Shown here in pieces: positions 35,402-43,047 of a stretch of 64,000 nt of DNA. The position numbers and the translations under genes are program-made. This DNA is from Bacteroidales bacterium. GTDB taxonomy: Bacteria > Bacteroidota > Bacteroidia > Bacteroidales > GCA-2748055. Under the pieces are notes generated by a model. The model saw only the letters and a program-made list of their open reading frames with translations, did not search any database and had not been told where the DNA came from. The DNA lies in assembly GCA_029210725.1 (NCBI GenBank), contig JARGFM010000002.1, positions 162,431-226,430 on the forward strand. The letters are read 5' to 3'. Position 1 is the stretch's first letter, and every line of letters begins with the position of its first letter.

Positions 35402-35737
35402 TTATTTCTCTTCCGCTTTTTTAGCGATCAGGAAGGCAGAAAACAGGCCGGCTCCTCCGAAGAACAGGGCTGAGGCAAAATAGGCCGGCTCTTCCTGGAT
35501 GTTGGTATAGGTTTCCAGGACACTTCCGATGAACAGTCCGAATCCAACACCTGCCAGTAAAAGGGCCCATTTGAGGATGCCATAGGAATTGGGCCGGCGA
35601 TCGGTCAAAAAATCCTTTGGATTTACTCCTTTTTCTATCATGGCCATTCGCTCGCGGTTCCTGGCAGAGGCAACTACGAAAACAATCCCGAAAATGGCGG
35701 CGAAAATAATCAGTACGATAAATACATCTTCATTCAT
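35402..35737 (-). CDS. DUF6249-type small membrane protein
   Basis: The 111-residue protein has three hydrophobic segments: EDVFIVLIIFAAIFGIVFVVAS (about 3-24), GILKWALLLAGVGFGLFIGSVL (about 58-79) and ASALFFGGAGLFSAFLIAKK (about 88-107), with the cytoplasmic loop RNRERMAMIEKGVNPKDFL that marks DUF6249. The longer frame begins at 35773, but a candidate ECF promoter box at 35778-35781 would put the transcript start at or after that ATG, so ATG 35737 is preferred. It is divergent from an ECF sigma factor with a matching promoter motif, which suggests membership of that sigma factor's regulon. Function unknown. Confidence 0.8.
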   Translation of the reverse strand: MNEDVFIVLIIFAAIFGIVFVVASARNRERMAMIEKGVNPKDFLTDRRPNSYGILKWALLLAGVGFGLFIGSVLETYTNIQEEPAYFASALFFGGAGLFSAFLIAKKAEEK

Positions 35738-35777
35738 AACAGTTGGAATTTGTGAAACATCTGTTTGTTGCATCTTT

Positions 35778-35804
35778 GACGCCGCATGAAGTCATCATGT
35801 TACA
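35778..35804 (-). promoter_or_regulatory. Candidate ECF-sigma promoter TGTAAC-N17-CGTC for the DUF6249 gene
   Basis: On the minus strand TGTAAC (35804-35799) and CGTC (35781-35778) are 17 bases apart, the AAC/CGT layout of extracytoplasmic-function sigma promoters. The same two boxes occur on the plus strand before the ECF sigma gene. Confidence 0.55.
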
Positions 35805-35874
35805 TTTTAATTCCATATTTTTATTCTGAAGTTGTATGGCAATACGGCAGAGGCATAGAAAAGTGGTGAAAAAC

Positions 35875-35900
35875 TGTAACGTTTTCATCCACCAGGCGTC
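35875..35900 (+). promoter_or_regulatory. Candidate ECF-sigma promoter TGTAAC-N16-CGTC for the sigma gene
   Basis: TGTAAC (35875-35880) and CGTC (35897-35900) are separated by 16 bases directly before the sigma factor gene, as expected for autoregulation. The first ATG (35912) is 11 bases after the -10 box; ATG 35924 would leave a more usual leader. Confidence 0.57.
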
Positions 35901-35911
35901 TTATAGCTTGC

Positions 35912-36484
35912 ATGGATATCCAAATGGAGAAATATTTGATTGAACGTGTGAAAGCAGGAGACAGGGAGGCTTTTGCCGGCCTGGTCGACTCCTACAAGGA
36001 TATGGTCTATACCGTTTGCCTGAGAATGCTCAGAAATGAAGCAGATGCCGGGGAGGCGGCTCAGGATGTGTTTATGAAAGCATTTCGTTCCATAGGAAGT
36101 TTCCAGGCAAAATCAAAGTTCTCGACATGGTTGTACCGGATTACCTATAACAACTGCATCTCTGTGATCCGGAAAAAGGTGAAGATGATCGATTTGGTGG
36201 ATGAGATTCCCGATGGCGAGGTGGATCAGAGCGAGATGAACGGACTGGAAAGCCTCTCTGCACAGGAACGGAGCAGATATCTCAACATGGCCATTGAGTC
36301 TCTTGCAGAAACCGATGCCGTGGTGGTTACCCTCTTTTATTTTGATGAACTCTCGCTGGAAGAGATTGCCGGGATCACCGGTCTTAGCAGCAGTAACATC
36401 CGGATAAAACTTCACCGGTCCAGGAAAAAGATGTACCAGGTCATCTGCGAAAAATTAAATTCCGAAGTATCCTCAATTTTATAG
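35912..36484 (+). CDS. ECF-type RNA polymerase sigma factor
   Basis: The 190-residue protein has sigma region 2 (EAFAGLVDSYKDMVYTVCLRMLRNEADAGEAAQDVFMKAFRSIGSFQAKSKFSTWLYRITYN, about 22-82) and region 4 (LFYFDELSLEEIAGITGLSSSNIRIKLHRSRKKM, about 143-176), joined by an acidic linker, as in ECF sigma factors. The start may be ATG 35912 or 35924 (MEKYLIERVKAGD). A TGTAAC-N16-CGTC promoter precedes it and a mirrored one faces the DUF6249 gene. The next gene, two bases on, encodes a two-TM protein that could restrain it. Signal sensed is unknown. Confidence 0.92.
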   Translation: MDIQMEKYLIERVKAGDREAFAGLVDSYKDMVYTVCLRMLRNEADAGEAAQDVFMKAFRSIGSFQAKSKFSTWLYRITYNNCISVIRKKVKMIDLVDEIPDGEVDQSEMNGLESLSAQERSRYLNMAIESLAETDAVVVTLFYFDELSLEEIAGITGLSSSNIRIKLHRSRKKMYQVICEKLNSEVSSIL

Positions 36485-36485
36485 T

Positions 36486-36878
36486 ATGAGACGAGATCCG
36501 AATATATCAAAGCTTATCAGGGAATCAGGGGTGTTTTCCGTGCCGGAAGACTTTACCGCGTCAGTGATGGATAAGATCAGGGCTGTTCCGGCCAGGAAAT
36601 CTTATAAACCATTGATTGGCAGGGGTGGCCGCATTTTGATCATTCTTTTTTTCCTTGTAGTGATTATCTTTGCGGCGCTCTATACCGATCCTGCCGGGGA
36701 ACTGTTCAGAATTTCCGTTGAATTGCCTCAGGTGGAGCGGCAATGGCCTCAATTAAATTTCAATCTGGAGTTCCTCCGCGGGATTAAAGTCTCTACCGGG
36801 GTGGTTTCAGCCCTGGTGGCACTCTTTATATTGGTCTTATCTGATGCGGGACTAAGCCGCCGCAGGTTTACTCAATAA
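36486..36878 (+). CDS. Two-TM membrane protein, possible anti-sigma partner
   Basis: The 130-residue protein has a cytoplasmic N-terminus (ISKLIRESGVFSVPEDFTASVMDKIRAVP, residues 6-35), a TM helix (about 49-67), an extracytoplasmic segment of about 35 residues and a second TM helix near 103-121. It starts two bases after the ECF sigma stop, so co-translation is likely. The EDFTASVMDKI stretch resembles the helix that follows anti-sigma domains in other Bacteroidota, but no zinc-binding HxxxCxxC motif is present. Anti-sigma function is an inference from position and topology. The 3' end overlaps the convergent kbl gene by 11 bases. Confidence 0.78.
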   Translation: MRRDPNISKLIRESGVFSVPEDFTASVMDKIRAVPARKSYKPLIGRGGRILIILFFLVVIIFAALYTDPAGELFRISVELPQVERQWPQLNFNLEFLRGIKVSTGVVSALVALFILVLSDAGLSRRRFTQ

Positions 36879-38058
36879 CTCCCAGTGCTTTTCCCACTTT
36901 TGTAAATCCTTCAATGGCACGGTCCAGATGCTCCCGGCTATGGGCAGCTGAGAGCTGGACCCGGATACGTGCCTGGTCGCGCGGAACGACCGGAAAGTAG
37001 AAACCGATTACATAGATTCCTTCCTTCAGCAGCCTGGAGGCAAACTCCTGGCTTAGTTTGGCATCGTAGAGCATGACCGCACAAATGGCCGATTGGGTCG
37101 GTTTTATATCAAAACCGGCCGACTGCATCTTCTCCAAAAAGTAGCGGGTATTCTGGTGGAGACGCTCCTGCAATTCGGAAGTCTCGTCCATCATGTCGAA
37201 CATGCGGATCCCTGCTCCAACAACGGCTGGCGGAATGGAATTCGAGAAAAGATAGGGCCTCGATCGTTGGCGGAGCATTTCTATGATCTCTTTTCTTCCG
37301 GTGGTAAATCCACCAATGGCCCCCCCGAAGGCTTTCCCAAGCGTACCGGTGATAATATCTACCTGTCCCCGGATGTTAAAGAGTTCGGTGACTCCCCTGC
37401 CGGTTTCTCCAACCACTCCGGCCGAGTGACACTCATCGACCATGACCAGGGCATCGTATTTTCCGGCCAGTTCGCAGATCCGGTCCACCGGTGCCACATT
37501 TCCGTCCATGGAGAAAACCCCATCGGTCACGATAATACGAAAGCGCTGAGCCTGTGCCTCTTTCAGCTGCTGTTCCAGGTCCTCCATATCGGCATTTTTA
37601 TACCGGTAGCGCTGCGCTTTGCAGAGTCTGACCCCATCGATTATCGAAGCATGGTTCAGGGTATCGGAGATAATGGCATCCTCCTCGGTCAGCAGGGGTT
37701 CGAACACTCCTCCGTTGGCATCAAAGCAGGCGGCATAGAGGATGGTGTCTTCTGTTCCGAAGAAGGAGGCGATCTTTTGTTCCATGCTAAGATGCAGGTC
37801 CTGTGTTCCGCAAATGAAGCGCACCGAAGACATTCCGAATCCATGGCTGTCCAGGGCATCTTTGGCTGCCTTTATCAGCTCGGGGTGATTGGACAACCCC
37901 AGGTAGTTATTGGCACAGAAATTCAACACCCTTTCGCCGCTCTCCAGTTCAATTTCTGCCTGCTGGGAGGAGGAAATAATGCGTTCTGCCTTGAAGAGGC
38001 CGGCATCTGCGATTTGCTTCAGTTCCCGGGCCAGGTGCTCTTTGATCTTACCGTACAT
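36868..38058 (-). CDS. kbl: Glycine C-acetyltransferase (2-amino-3-ketobutyrate CoA ligase)
   Basis: The 396-residue PLP enzyme splits 2-amino-3-ketobutyrate with CoA into glycine and acetyl-CoA. The alpha-oxoamine synthase features are clear: NFCANNYLGLSNHPE, SVRFICGTQDLHLSME, MVDECHSAGVVGETGRG, and the PLP Lys in ITGTLGKAFGGAIGGFTTG (about 239-257). It lies six bases downstream of the threonine dehydrogenase gene on the same strand, so the two enzymes of threonine-to-glycine conversion are co-expressed. Length is as usual for KBL. Confidence 0.95.
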   Translation of the reverse strand: MYGKIKEHLARELKQIADAGLFKAERIISSSQQAEIELESGERVLNFCANNYLGLSNHPELIKAAKDALDSHGFGMSSVRFICGTQDLHLSMEQKIASFFGTEDTILYAACFDANGGVFEPLLTEEDAIISDTLNHASIIDGVRLCKAQRYRYKNADMEDLEQQLKEAQAQRFRIIVTDGVFSMDGNVAPVDRICELAGKYDALVMVDECHSAGVVGETGRGVTELFNIRGQVDIITGTLGKAFGGAIGGFTTGRKEIIEMLRQRSRPYLFSNSIPPAVVGAGIRMFDMMDETSELQERLHQNTRYFLEKMQSAGFDIKPTQSAICAVMLYDAKLSQEFASRLLKEGIYVIGFYFPVVPRDQARIRVQLSAAHSREHLDRAIEGFTKVGKALGVIE

Positions 38059-38064
38059 ATTTTT

Positions 38065-39015
38065 TTAATTAAGCTTGTTACGTATCTCCTTTAGCATAAT
38101 CCCGGTCATTTTGGCCAGGTCGTAATTCTGTTTGAATCCCCAGTCTTCAATAGCCAGGGAATCGTCCACGCTTTGTGGCCAGGTAACGGCAATGGCCTGC
38201 CGGAAATCGGGATTATAAGTAATGGTGAAGTCAGGAATCTCCTTCCTGATTTCGCTGCAGACCTGGTCGGGTGTGATACTCATCCCCCCCAGATTGTATG
38301 AACTGTGAATGGAGAGTCTGGATCTTTCAGCCTCCATCAGCGATATGGTGGCCTGGATGGCGTCTGGCATAAACAGCATGGGAAGTGCCGTATTCCCGTT
38401 CAGGAAACAATCGTAACTACCCTTGCGGATGGCTTCGTAATAAATCTCCACCGCATAATCGGTAGTTCCGCCGCCAGCTTCGGTTTTATAACTGATCAGG
38501 CCGGGATAACGTATGCTTCTGACATCCACACCGTACTTATTGAAGTAATAGTCGCACCATCGTTCACCGGCCAGCTTGCTGATGCCATAGACAGTGACTG
38601 GTTCCATAACCGCCAGCTGAGGGGTGTTGATCCGTGGGGTGGTGGGACCAAAAACAGCGATGGAGCTTGGCCAGAAAACCTTCTTGACCTCTTCCACCAT
38701 CCTGGCAACTTCCAGGATATTCATCAGGCTGTCCATGTTGATGTTCCAGGCCTGTATGGGGAGTTTTTCCGCATTACCAGAAAGCACTGCTGCCAGGTGA
38801 TAAATCTGCGTGATTTTGTGTCGTATGATGAAGTGGATCAACTGCTTGTCATCCATGACGTCTAATATCTGAAAGGGCCCCCCTTCGGTCACATCCCTGG
38901 CTGCCACCTTAATATCAGTGGCAAAGACATGCTCATTCCCGTATAGTTTCCTTAATTCAACCACCAGCTCCGAGCCGATCTGCCCGGCAGCACCAATCAC
39001 CAGAATATTGTCCAT
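38065..39015 (-). CDS. tdh: L-threonine 3-dehydrogenase, short-chain (epimerase-like) type
   Basis: The 316-residue protein is an extended SDR with Rossmann motif VIGAAGQIGSELV at the N-terminus, catalytic YGISKLAGE (Tyr-x3-Lys, about 142-150) and SSIAVFGPTTPR. This form of TDH, related to UDP-galactose epimerases, oxidises L-threonine to 2-amino-3-ketobutyrate with NAD. Assignment is supported by kbl following six bases downstream. The zinc-dependent MDR type of TDH is not what is seen here. Confidence 0.92.
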   Translation of the reverse strand: MDNILVIGAAGQIGSELVVELRKLYGNEHVFATDIKVAARDVTEGGPFQILDVMDDKQLIHFIIRHKITQIYHLAAVLSGNAEKLPIQAWNINMDSLMNILEVARMVEEVKKVFWPSSIAVFGPTTPRINTPQLAVMEPVTVYGISKLAGERWCDYYFNKYGVDVRSIRYPGLISYKTEAGGGTTDYAVEIYYEAIRKGSYDCFLNGNTALPMLFMPDAIQATISLMEAERSRLSIHSSYNLGGMSITPDQVCSEIRKEIPDFTITYNPDFRQAIAVTWPQSVDDSLAIEDWGFKQNYDLAKMTGIMLKEIRNKLN

Positions 39016-39094
39016 AGATAGCAGTATTCGTGTTTGCTTGCGAAATTAGCTCTTTCTGTCCCCCAAAAAAAATGATAAAAAACATCATTTCACC

Positions 39095-39102
39095 TATATT
39101 TG
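39095..39102 (+). promoter_or_regulatory. Candidate -7 promoter box (TATATTTG) for gltX
   Basis: TATATTTG matches TAnnTTTG, 35 bases before the gltX ATG, giving a leader of roughly 28 bases. No clear -33 element. Confidence 0.4.
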
Positions 39103-39136
39103 TGCAAATTGTTCAGCATAAAGTAATAAGCACTGT

Positions 39137-40669
39137 ATGAATCAGAATGTCAGAGTCAGATTTGCCCCCAGTCCCACGGGCCCCCTCCATATCGGCGGTT
39201 TACGTACGGCTCTTTTCAATTATCTCTTCGCCAGGAAACATGGTGGTGTGTTTATCCTCCGCATTGAAGATACGGATCAAACCAGGTTTGTGGAGGGCGC
39301 CGAGGATTATATCGTGGAGTCGCTGGAGTGGTGTGGATTGTCACCGGATGAAGGCCCCCGCCAGGGCGGAGGGTTTGGGCCCTACAGACAATCGGAGCGA
39401 AAGAGCCAGTACGAAAAGTATGCCATGCAGCTAATTAAGAGCGGGCATGCTTATTACGCTTTTGATACGCCCGGGGAGCTGGACCACCTTCGCAGGGAAT
39501 ATGAAACACGCGGGGAAACTTTTGTATATGATGCCCGGGTCCGCAACTCCCTCCGCAACTCCCTCCATATGCAGTCCGGGGAGGTGGACGACATGATTGC
39601 CTCCGGCACACCTTACGTGATCAGGTTCCGGTTTGAACCCGGCGAAGAGATCATTATGCAGGACATGGTCCGGGGCGAAGTGTTGGTCAACAGCTCTACC
39701 CTGGATGATAAGATACTCTTCAAATCGGACGGCATGCCCACCTATCACCTGGCCAATGTGGTGGATGATAACCTGATGGCTATCTCTCATGTGATCCGTG
39801 GTGAAGAGTGGCTTCCTTCTCTTCCGCTTCATGTATCTCTCTATCGTGCATTTGGATGGGAACACCTGATGCCGCTGTTTGCCCATCTGCCCCTTATTCT
39901 TAAACCCACCGGAAAAGGTAAACTGAGTAAGCGAGACGGCGAAAAGGGAGGCTTCCCTGTCTTCCCGCTGGAGTGGAAAGATCCGCAAACCGGAGAGCAC
40001 TCTCCCGGCTACAGGGAAGAGGGTTATCTTCCCGGGGCTTGCATCAATATGCTGGCTTTGCTGGGATGGAATCCCGGGAGCGAGCAGGAGTTATTCTCTC
40101 TGGAAGAGCTGATCAGGGAGTTTCAGCTGGAGAAGGTGGGAAAATCGGGATCCAGGTTTGATCCCGAGAAGACAAAATGGTTCAATCATCAGCACATTCA
40201 GCGGATGTCTGACCAGAAGCTGATCCCGTTGTTTCAGTCTGAATTGAGAGCCAGGGGAGTAGATGCCGGTAACAGCCGGATAGCTCTGCTTGTTCCGGTT
40301 ATCAAAGCCAGGATCAATTTCCTTCATGAATTGTGGGAGGAGAGCTGGTTCTTTTTTCATGCGCCCGCAGATTATGATGAAAATGTGGTCAAAAAACGCT
40401 GGAAAGAGGCTACCCCCGGACAGATGGAGCAGCTGATTAAGGTCCTGGAGCAGTGTGAGCCATTTACGGCAGAATCTCTGGAAAATATAGTTAAGGAGGC
40501 CGTCAACAGGGAGGAGTGGGGCCTCGGTGCCGTTATGAATGTTTGGAGACTGTTGCTGGTGGGTGCCGCAAAAGGCCCCGGACTATTTGATCTGGCGGCA
40601 TTCCTTGGGAAGGAGGAGGTCATTCACAGGATGCAAAAGGGAATCAGTGACATTCAGAAATCACATTAA
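39137..40669 (+). CDS. gltX: Glutamyl-tRNA synthetase
   Basis: The 510-residue class I synthetase has the HIGH motif in PTGPLHIGGLRTALFN (residues 11-26), the insert FILRIEDTDQTRFVEGAEDY, and the KMSKS equivalent KLSKRDG (about 259-265). The C-terminal anticodon-binding helical domains run from about 350. It charges tRNA-Glu. A separate GlnRS at 52.6 kb means GltX does not have to mischarge tRNA-Gln. A TatD-type hydrolase gene follows after 14 bases. Confidence 0.95.
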   Translation: MNQNVRVRFAPSPTGPLHIGGLRTALFNYLFARKHGGVFILRIEDTDQTRFVEGAEDYIVESLEWCGLSPDEGPRQGGGFGPYRQSERKSQYEKYAMQLIKSGHAYYAFDTPGELDHLRREYETRGETFVYDARVRNSLRNSLHMQSGEVDDMIASGTPYVIRFRFEPGEEIIMQDMVRGEVLVNSSTLDDKILFKSDGMPTYHLANVVDDNLMAISHVIRGEEWLPSLPLHVSLYRAFGWEHLMPLFAHLPLILKPTGKGKLSKRDGEKGGFPVFPLEWKDPQTGEHSPGYREEGYLPGACINMLALLGWNPGSEQELFSLEELIREFQLEKVGKSGSRFDPEKTKWFNHQHIQRMSDQKLIPLFQSELRARGVDAGNSRIALLVPVIKARINFLHELWEESWFFFHAPADYDENVVKKRWKEATPGQMEQLIKVLEQCEPFTAESLENIVKEAVNREEWGLGAVMNVWRLLLVGAAKGPGLFDLAAFLGKEEVIHRMQKGISDIQKSH

Positions 40670-40683
40670 GTAGGTGAAAATAT

Positions 40684-41373
40684 ATGGGAACAAATCAGAA
40701 AAGATATATCAATATTCACGGACACAGGCAGTCAAATTCTATGGAGGAGTGGGTGATGCAAAACCTGATGGCAAAAGATTTTCATCCCGATGATATTGAG
40801 AATGGTTACTATTCAGTGGGCTTCCACCCCTACAACATAGGCAAAGTGGACGAGCACGAAACCCTGGAGAAGGTCCGGTTGGCTCTGGATCACCCCCGTG
40901 TGCTGGCCCTGGGTGAAATTGGACTGGATAAATCACTGAAAATGAGCCTGGAGGAACAGCGAAAGATTTTTGAAATACAGGTGGAACTTGCGGAATCGGC
41001 CGGACTTCCGGTGATATTGCATGTGGTCAGAGCGTTCAACGAGATGCTCGGCTTTATGAAAGCAAATCAGCCAGTGGTTCCCATGATCATACATGGTTAT
41101 AACGGGAGTGCTCAGATGGTTGAAGAGTTGGTAAAGGCCGGATTCCTGATTTCATTCGGGGAGGCTATTACCAGGGAGCATTCTAAGATAATTGAGGCCC
41201 TGCAGAAGGTTCCGGTGGAGATGATGTTCCTGGAGACCGATGAGGGCGATATGGATATCCGGGAGATCTACCAGTTCGCGGCGGAGGTAAAAGGAGTCTC
41301 CGTGGATCACCTCCGTGTCCAGATTTTTGAAAATGCCAGGATCCATCTTTCCAGGTTAAGCAACTTCATTTAA
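40684..41373 (+). CDS. TatD-family metal-dependent hydrolase
   Basis: The 229-residue TIM-barrel protein matches the TatD DNase family: INIHGHRQ at the N-terminus (metal ligands), YYSVGFHPYN, LALGEIGLDKS (metal Glu), PVILHVVRAFNEML, MIIHGYNGSAQMVEELVKAGFLISFG and FLETDEGD (final Asp). The N-terminal HxH is present, as is the C-terminal Asp. It is slightly short for the family (about 255 residues). It lies between gltX (14 bases) and tcdA (11 bases) on the same strand. Nuclease activity on DNA or RNA is expected from the family, not shown. Confidence 0.88.
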   Translation: MGTNQKRYINIHGHRQSNSMEEWVMQNLMAKDFHPDDIENGYYSVGFHPYNIGKVDEHETLEKVRLALDHPRVLALGEIGLDKSLKMSLEEQRKIFEIQVELAESAGLPVILHVVRAFNEMLGFMKANQPVVPMIIHGYNGSAQMVEELVKAGFLISFGEAITREHSKIIEALQKVPVEMMFLETDEGDMDIREIYQFAAEVKGVSVDHLRVQIFENARIHLSRLSNFI

Positions 41374-41384
41374 CCTATTCTCTG

Positions 41385-42119
41385 ATGATCCGAACCGGAC
41401 CACATCCCGGGTGGCAGGAACGCAGCATTCTACTTTATGGAACGGAGAAATATGCCCGGCTTCAAGAGGCAAATATTCTGGTTGCCGGACTGGGAGGGGT
41501 AGGATCCGTAGCAGCTGAAATGATTTGTCGCAGTGGTGTGGGCAAAATGACCATTCTAGATGGAGATACGGTTCAGCCCGGAAACATAAACAGGCAAATC
41601 CAGGCAACACACAACAACCTGGGCAGAGAGAAGGCTGTTGTAATGGGCGAGCGCCTGAAAGATATCAATCCGGGTCTGGAATTAACAGTGATCAACGAAT
41701 TTATCCGCGAAGAAAGGATCCCGGAGATTCTACAGAAACCCTATGATTATGTGGTAGATGCCATTGATACACTTTCCCCCAAGATCTATCTGATCTACCA
41801 TACGGTAAAGAGTGGACTGAAGCTGGCCAGTTCCATGGGATCGGGAGGAAAGGTGGACCCCTCCCAGATCCGGGTGGCAGATTTTGGGGACACTTATAAC
41901 TGCAGGCTGGCCTATATACTTCGTAAGAAACTCCGGAAACTCGATGTTCACGGAGGATTCAAAGTGGTCTTTTCCAGCGAACAGGTTCCCAGGGAACTGA
42001 TTATCCCGGTGGAGGATGAAGCAAACAAGAAATCGACTGTCGGAACTAACTCCTATATTCCGGCCATTTTTGGATGCACTCTGGCATCCATTGTGATCCG
42101 GGAACTGACCGGTAAATAA
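41385..42119 (+). CDS. tcdA: tRNA threonylcarbamoyladenosine dehydratase (TcdA/CsdL)
   Basis: The 244-residue ThiF/MoeB/E1-like enzyme cyclises t6A37 to ct6A in tRNA using ATP. Its Rossmann motif ILVAGLGGVGSVAAEMICRSGVG (about 29-51), LDGDTVQPGNINRQIQAT (nucleotide site), YVVDAIDTLSPK and GSGGKVDPSQIRVADFGDTYNCRLAYILRK distinguish it from ThiF and MoeB. It complements TsaE at 22.3 kb, which acts in the preceding t6A step. It follows the TatD-type gene by 11 bases. Confidence 0.9.
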   Translation: MIRTGPHPGWQERSILLYGTEKYARLQEANILVAGLGGVGSVAAEMICRSGVGKMTILDGDTVQPGNINRQIQATHNNLGREKAVVMGERLKDINPGLELTVINEFIREERIPEILQKPYDYVVDAIDTLSPKIYLIYHTVKSGLKLASSMGSGGKVDPSQIRVADFGDTYNCRLAYILRKKLRKLDVHGGFKVVFSSEQVPRELIIPVEDEANKKSTVGTNSYIPAIFGCTLASIVIRELTGK

Positions 42120-42201
42120 CTTTTTCCGGACTTTGTGCAACTCTTGAGGCTGTTTTACCGTTAAACAGCTAGAAAATGAGTTCAACCAAAATCAGATAAT
42201 T

Positions 42202-42837
42202 ATGAAAAAGCTGCTTTTAGTTTTTATAGCATCCATATTTATTTTCAGCGTGTCAAACGCCCAATTGTTCAATTACGGGATCAAAGCGGGAATTGGATTC
42301 TCCTCCCTGAAATTTGATGATATTACCGGTATTATCGACGGGGGGGATGTCTACGATCTGATCACCGGGGACGGAGTGACGGGTTACCACGTGGGTTTGC
42401 AGACCCGTATCAAAGTGGCCATGCTGGTCATTCAGCCTGAACTATATTTCAATGCGGGTGGTGGAACTCTGCAGCAGGTGGTTGACGGGGGTGCGAATGA
42501 GATATTAAATGTGAAATTTAGCCGGATAGATTTACCGCTGTTGGTGGGGGTTAAGCTGGGACCGGCAAGAATCAATGCCGGACCTGTGGGTTCTTTTGTA
42601 ATAAGCGAAAACACCGATCTGTCGGAGATTGAACCGGATTTTGAGTTATTTTCCAATTCCATGACCTGGGGGTTCCAGGCCGGACTTGGATTGGATATAA
42701 GTAAATTGTCTCTGGATGTCAGGTACGAGGGTTCCCTGAGCCAGCTTGGAGAGTCATTTACGGTGGGAGGCACCGACTTCGCCCTCGATGCACGTCCCAG
42801 CCAATGGATCATCTCATTGGGTTTCTGGTTTAGATAA
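42202..42837 (+). CDS. Outer-membrane beta-barrel protein (PorT/OmpW-like fold)
   Basis: The 211-residue protein has a signal peptide (KKLLLVFIASIFIFSVSNAQ) and then an eight-strand-type barrel of the PF13568/PorT-like family: FNYGIKAGIGFSSLKF, GYHVGLQTRIKVAMLVIQPELYFNAGG, IDLPLLVGVKLGPARINAGPVG and the closing strand SQWIISLGFWFR. It probably sits in the outer membrane; the role is unknown and the similarity to PorT is at the fold level only. It stands alone, with a short hairpin (GCTGTTT/AAACAGC) between tcdA and it, and a strong terminator after it. Confidence 0.85.
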   Translation: MKKLLLVFIASIFIFSVSNAQLFNYGIKAGIGFSSLKFDDITGIIDGGDVYDLITGDGVTGYHVGLQTRIKVAMLVIQPELYFNAGGGTLQQVVDGGANEILNVKFSRIDLPLLVGVKLGPARINAGPVGSFVISENTDLSEIEPDFELFSNSMTWGFQAGLGLDISKLSLDVRYEGSLSQLGESFTVGGTDFALDARPSQWIISLGFWFR

Positions 42838-42862
42838 AACCAATTAGCAAAGACCTGGAAAA

Positions 42863-42890
42863 GAGGGTGTCTCAAAAGGGCACCCTTTTT
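42863..42890 (+). terminator. Terminator after the beta-barrel gene
   Basis: GGGTG and CACCC close a hairpin with TCTCAAAAGGG in the loop, followed by TTTTT, 25 bases after the stop. It is also the left end of element copy B. Confidence 0.7.
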
Positions 42891-43038
42891 CTATGGGGTG
42901 TTTTATCGTGAAGTGGTTATTGCTTCGCAAAAATCCCAGTTCACTTTCAAAACACCCCACAGAAGGGAGCCCTTTTATGAGGCCCCTCTGTAGGCTTTCT
43001 CACGGGTATAACTTTCAAAGAGGCACTTTTGCACCCTC
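42863..43038. mobile_element. Small inverted-repeat-ended intergenic element, copy B
   Basis: A 176-bp unit lying between convergent genes. The left end GAGGGTGTCTCAAAAGG and the reverse complement of the right end GAGGGTGCAAAAGTGCC match. It has the 43-bp core shared with copy A (here 42989-43031, two differences). Inside are a long-range inverted repeat TGGGGTGTTTT/AAAACACCCCA (42894-42904 with 42953-42963) with further nested stems. The left end also forms a strong terminator hairpin (42863-42890). No transposase; MITE-like or terminator-like nature is unresolved. Confidence 0.45.
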
Positions 43039-43047
43039 TATTTTGTT

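Noticed and set aside
34488..35483. 331-codon plus-strand frame across the phospholipase and DUF6249 genes
   Set aside because: Spans two well-supported minus-strand genes and an intergenic terminator; no protein features.
37093..38094. 333-codon plus-strand frame across kbl
   Set aside because: Antisense to a textbook kbl gene; composition and lack of motifs show a shadow frame.
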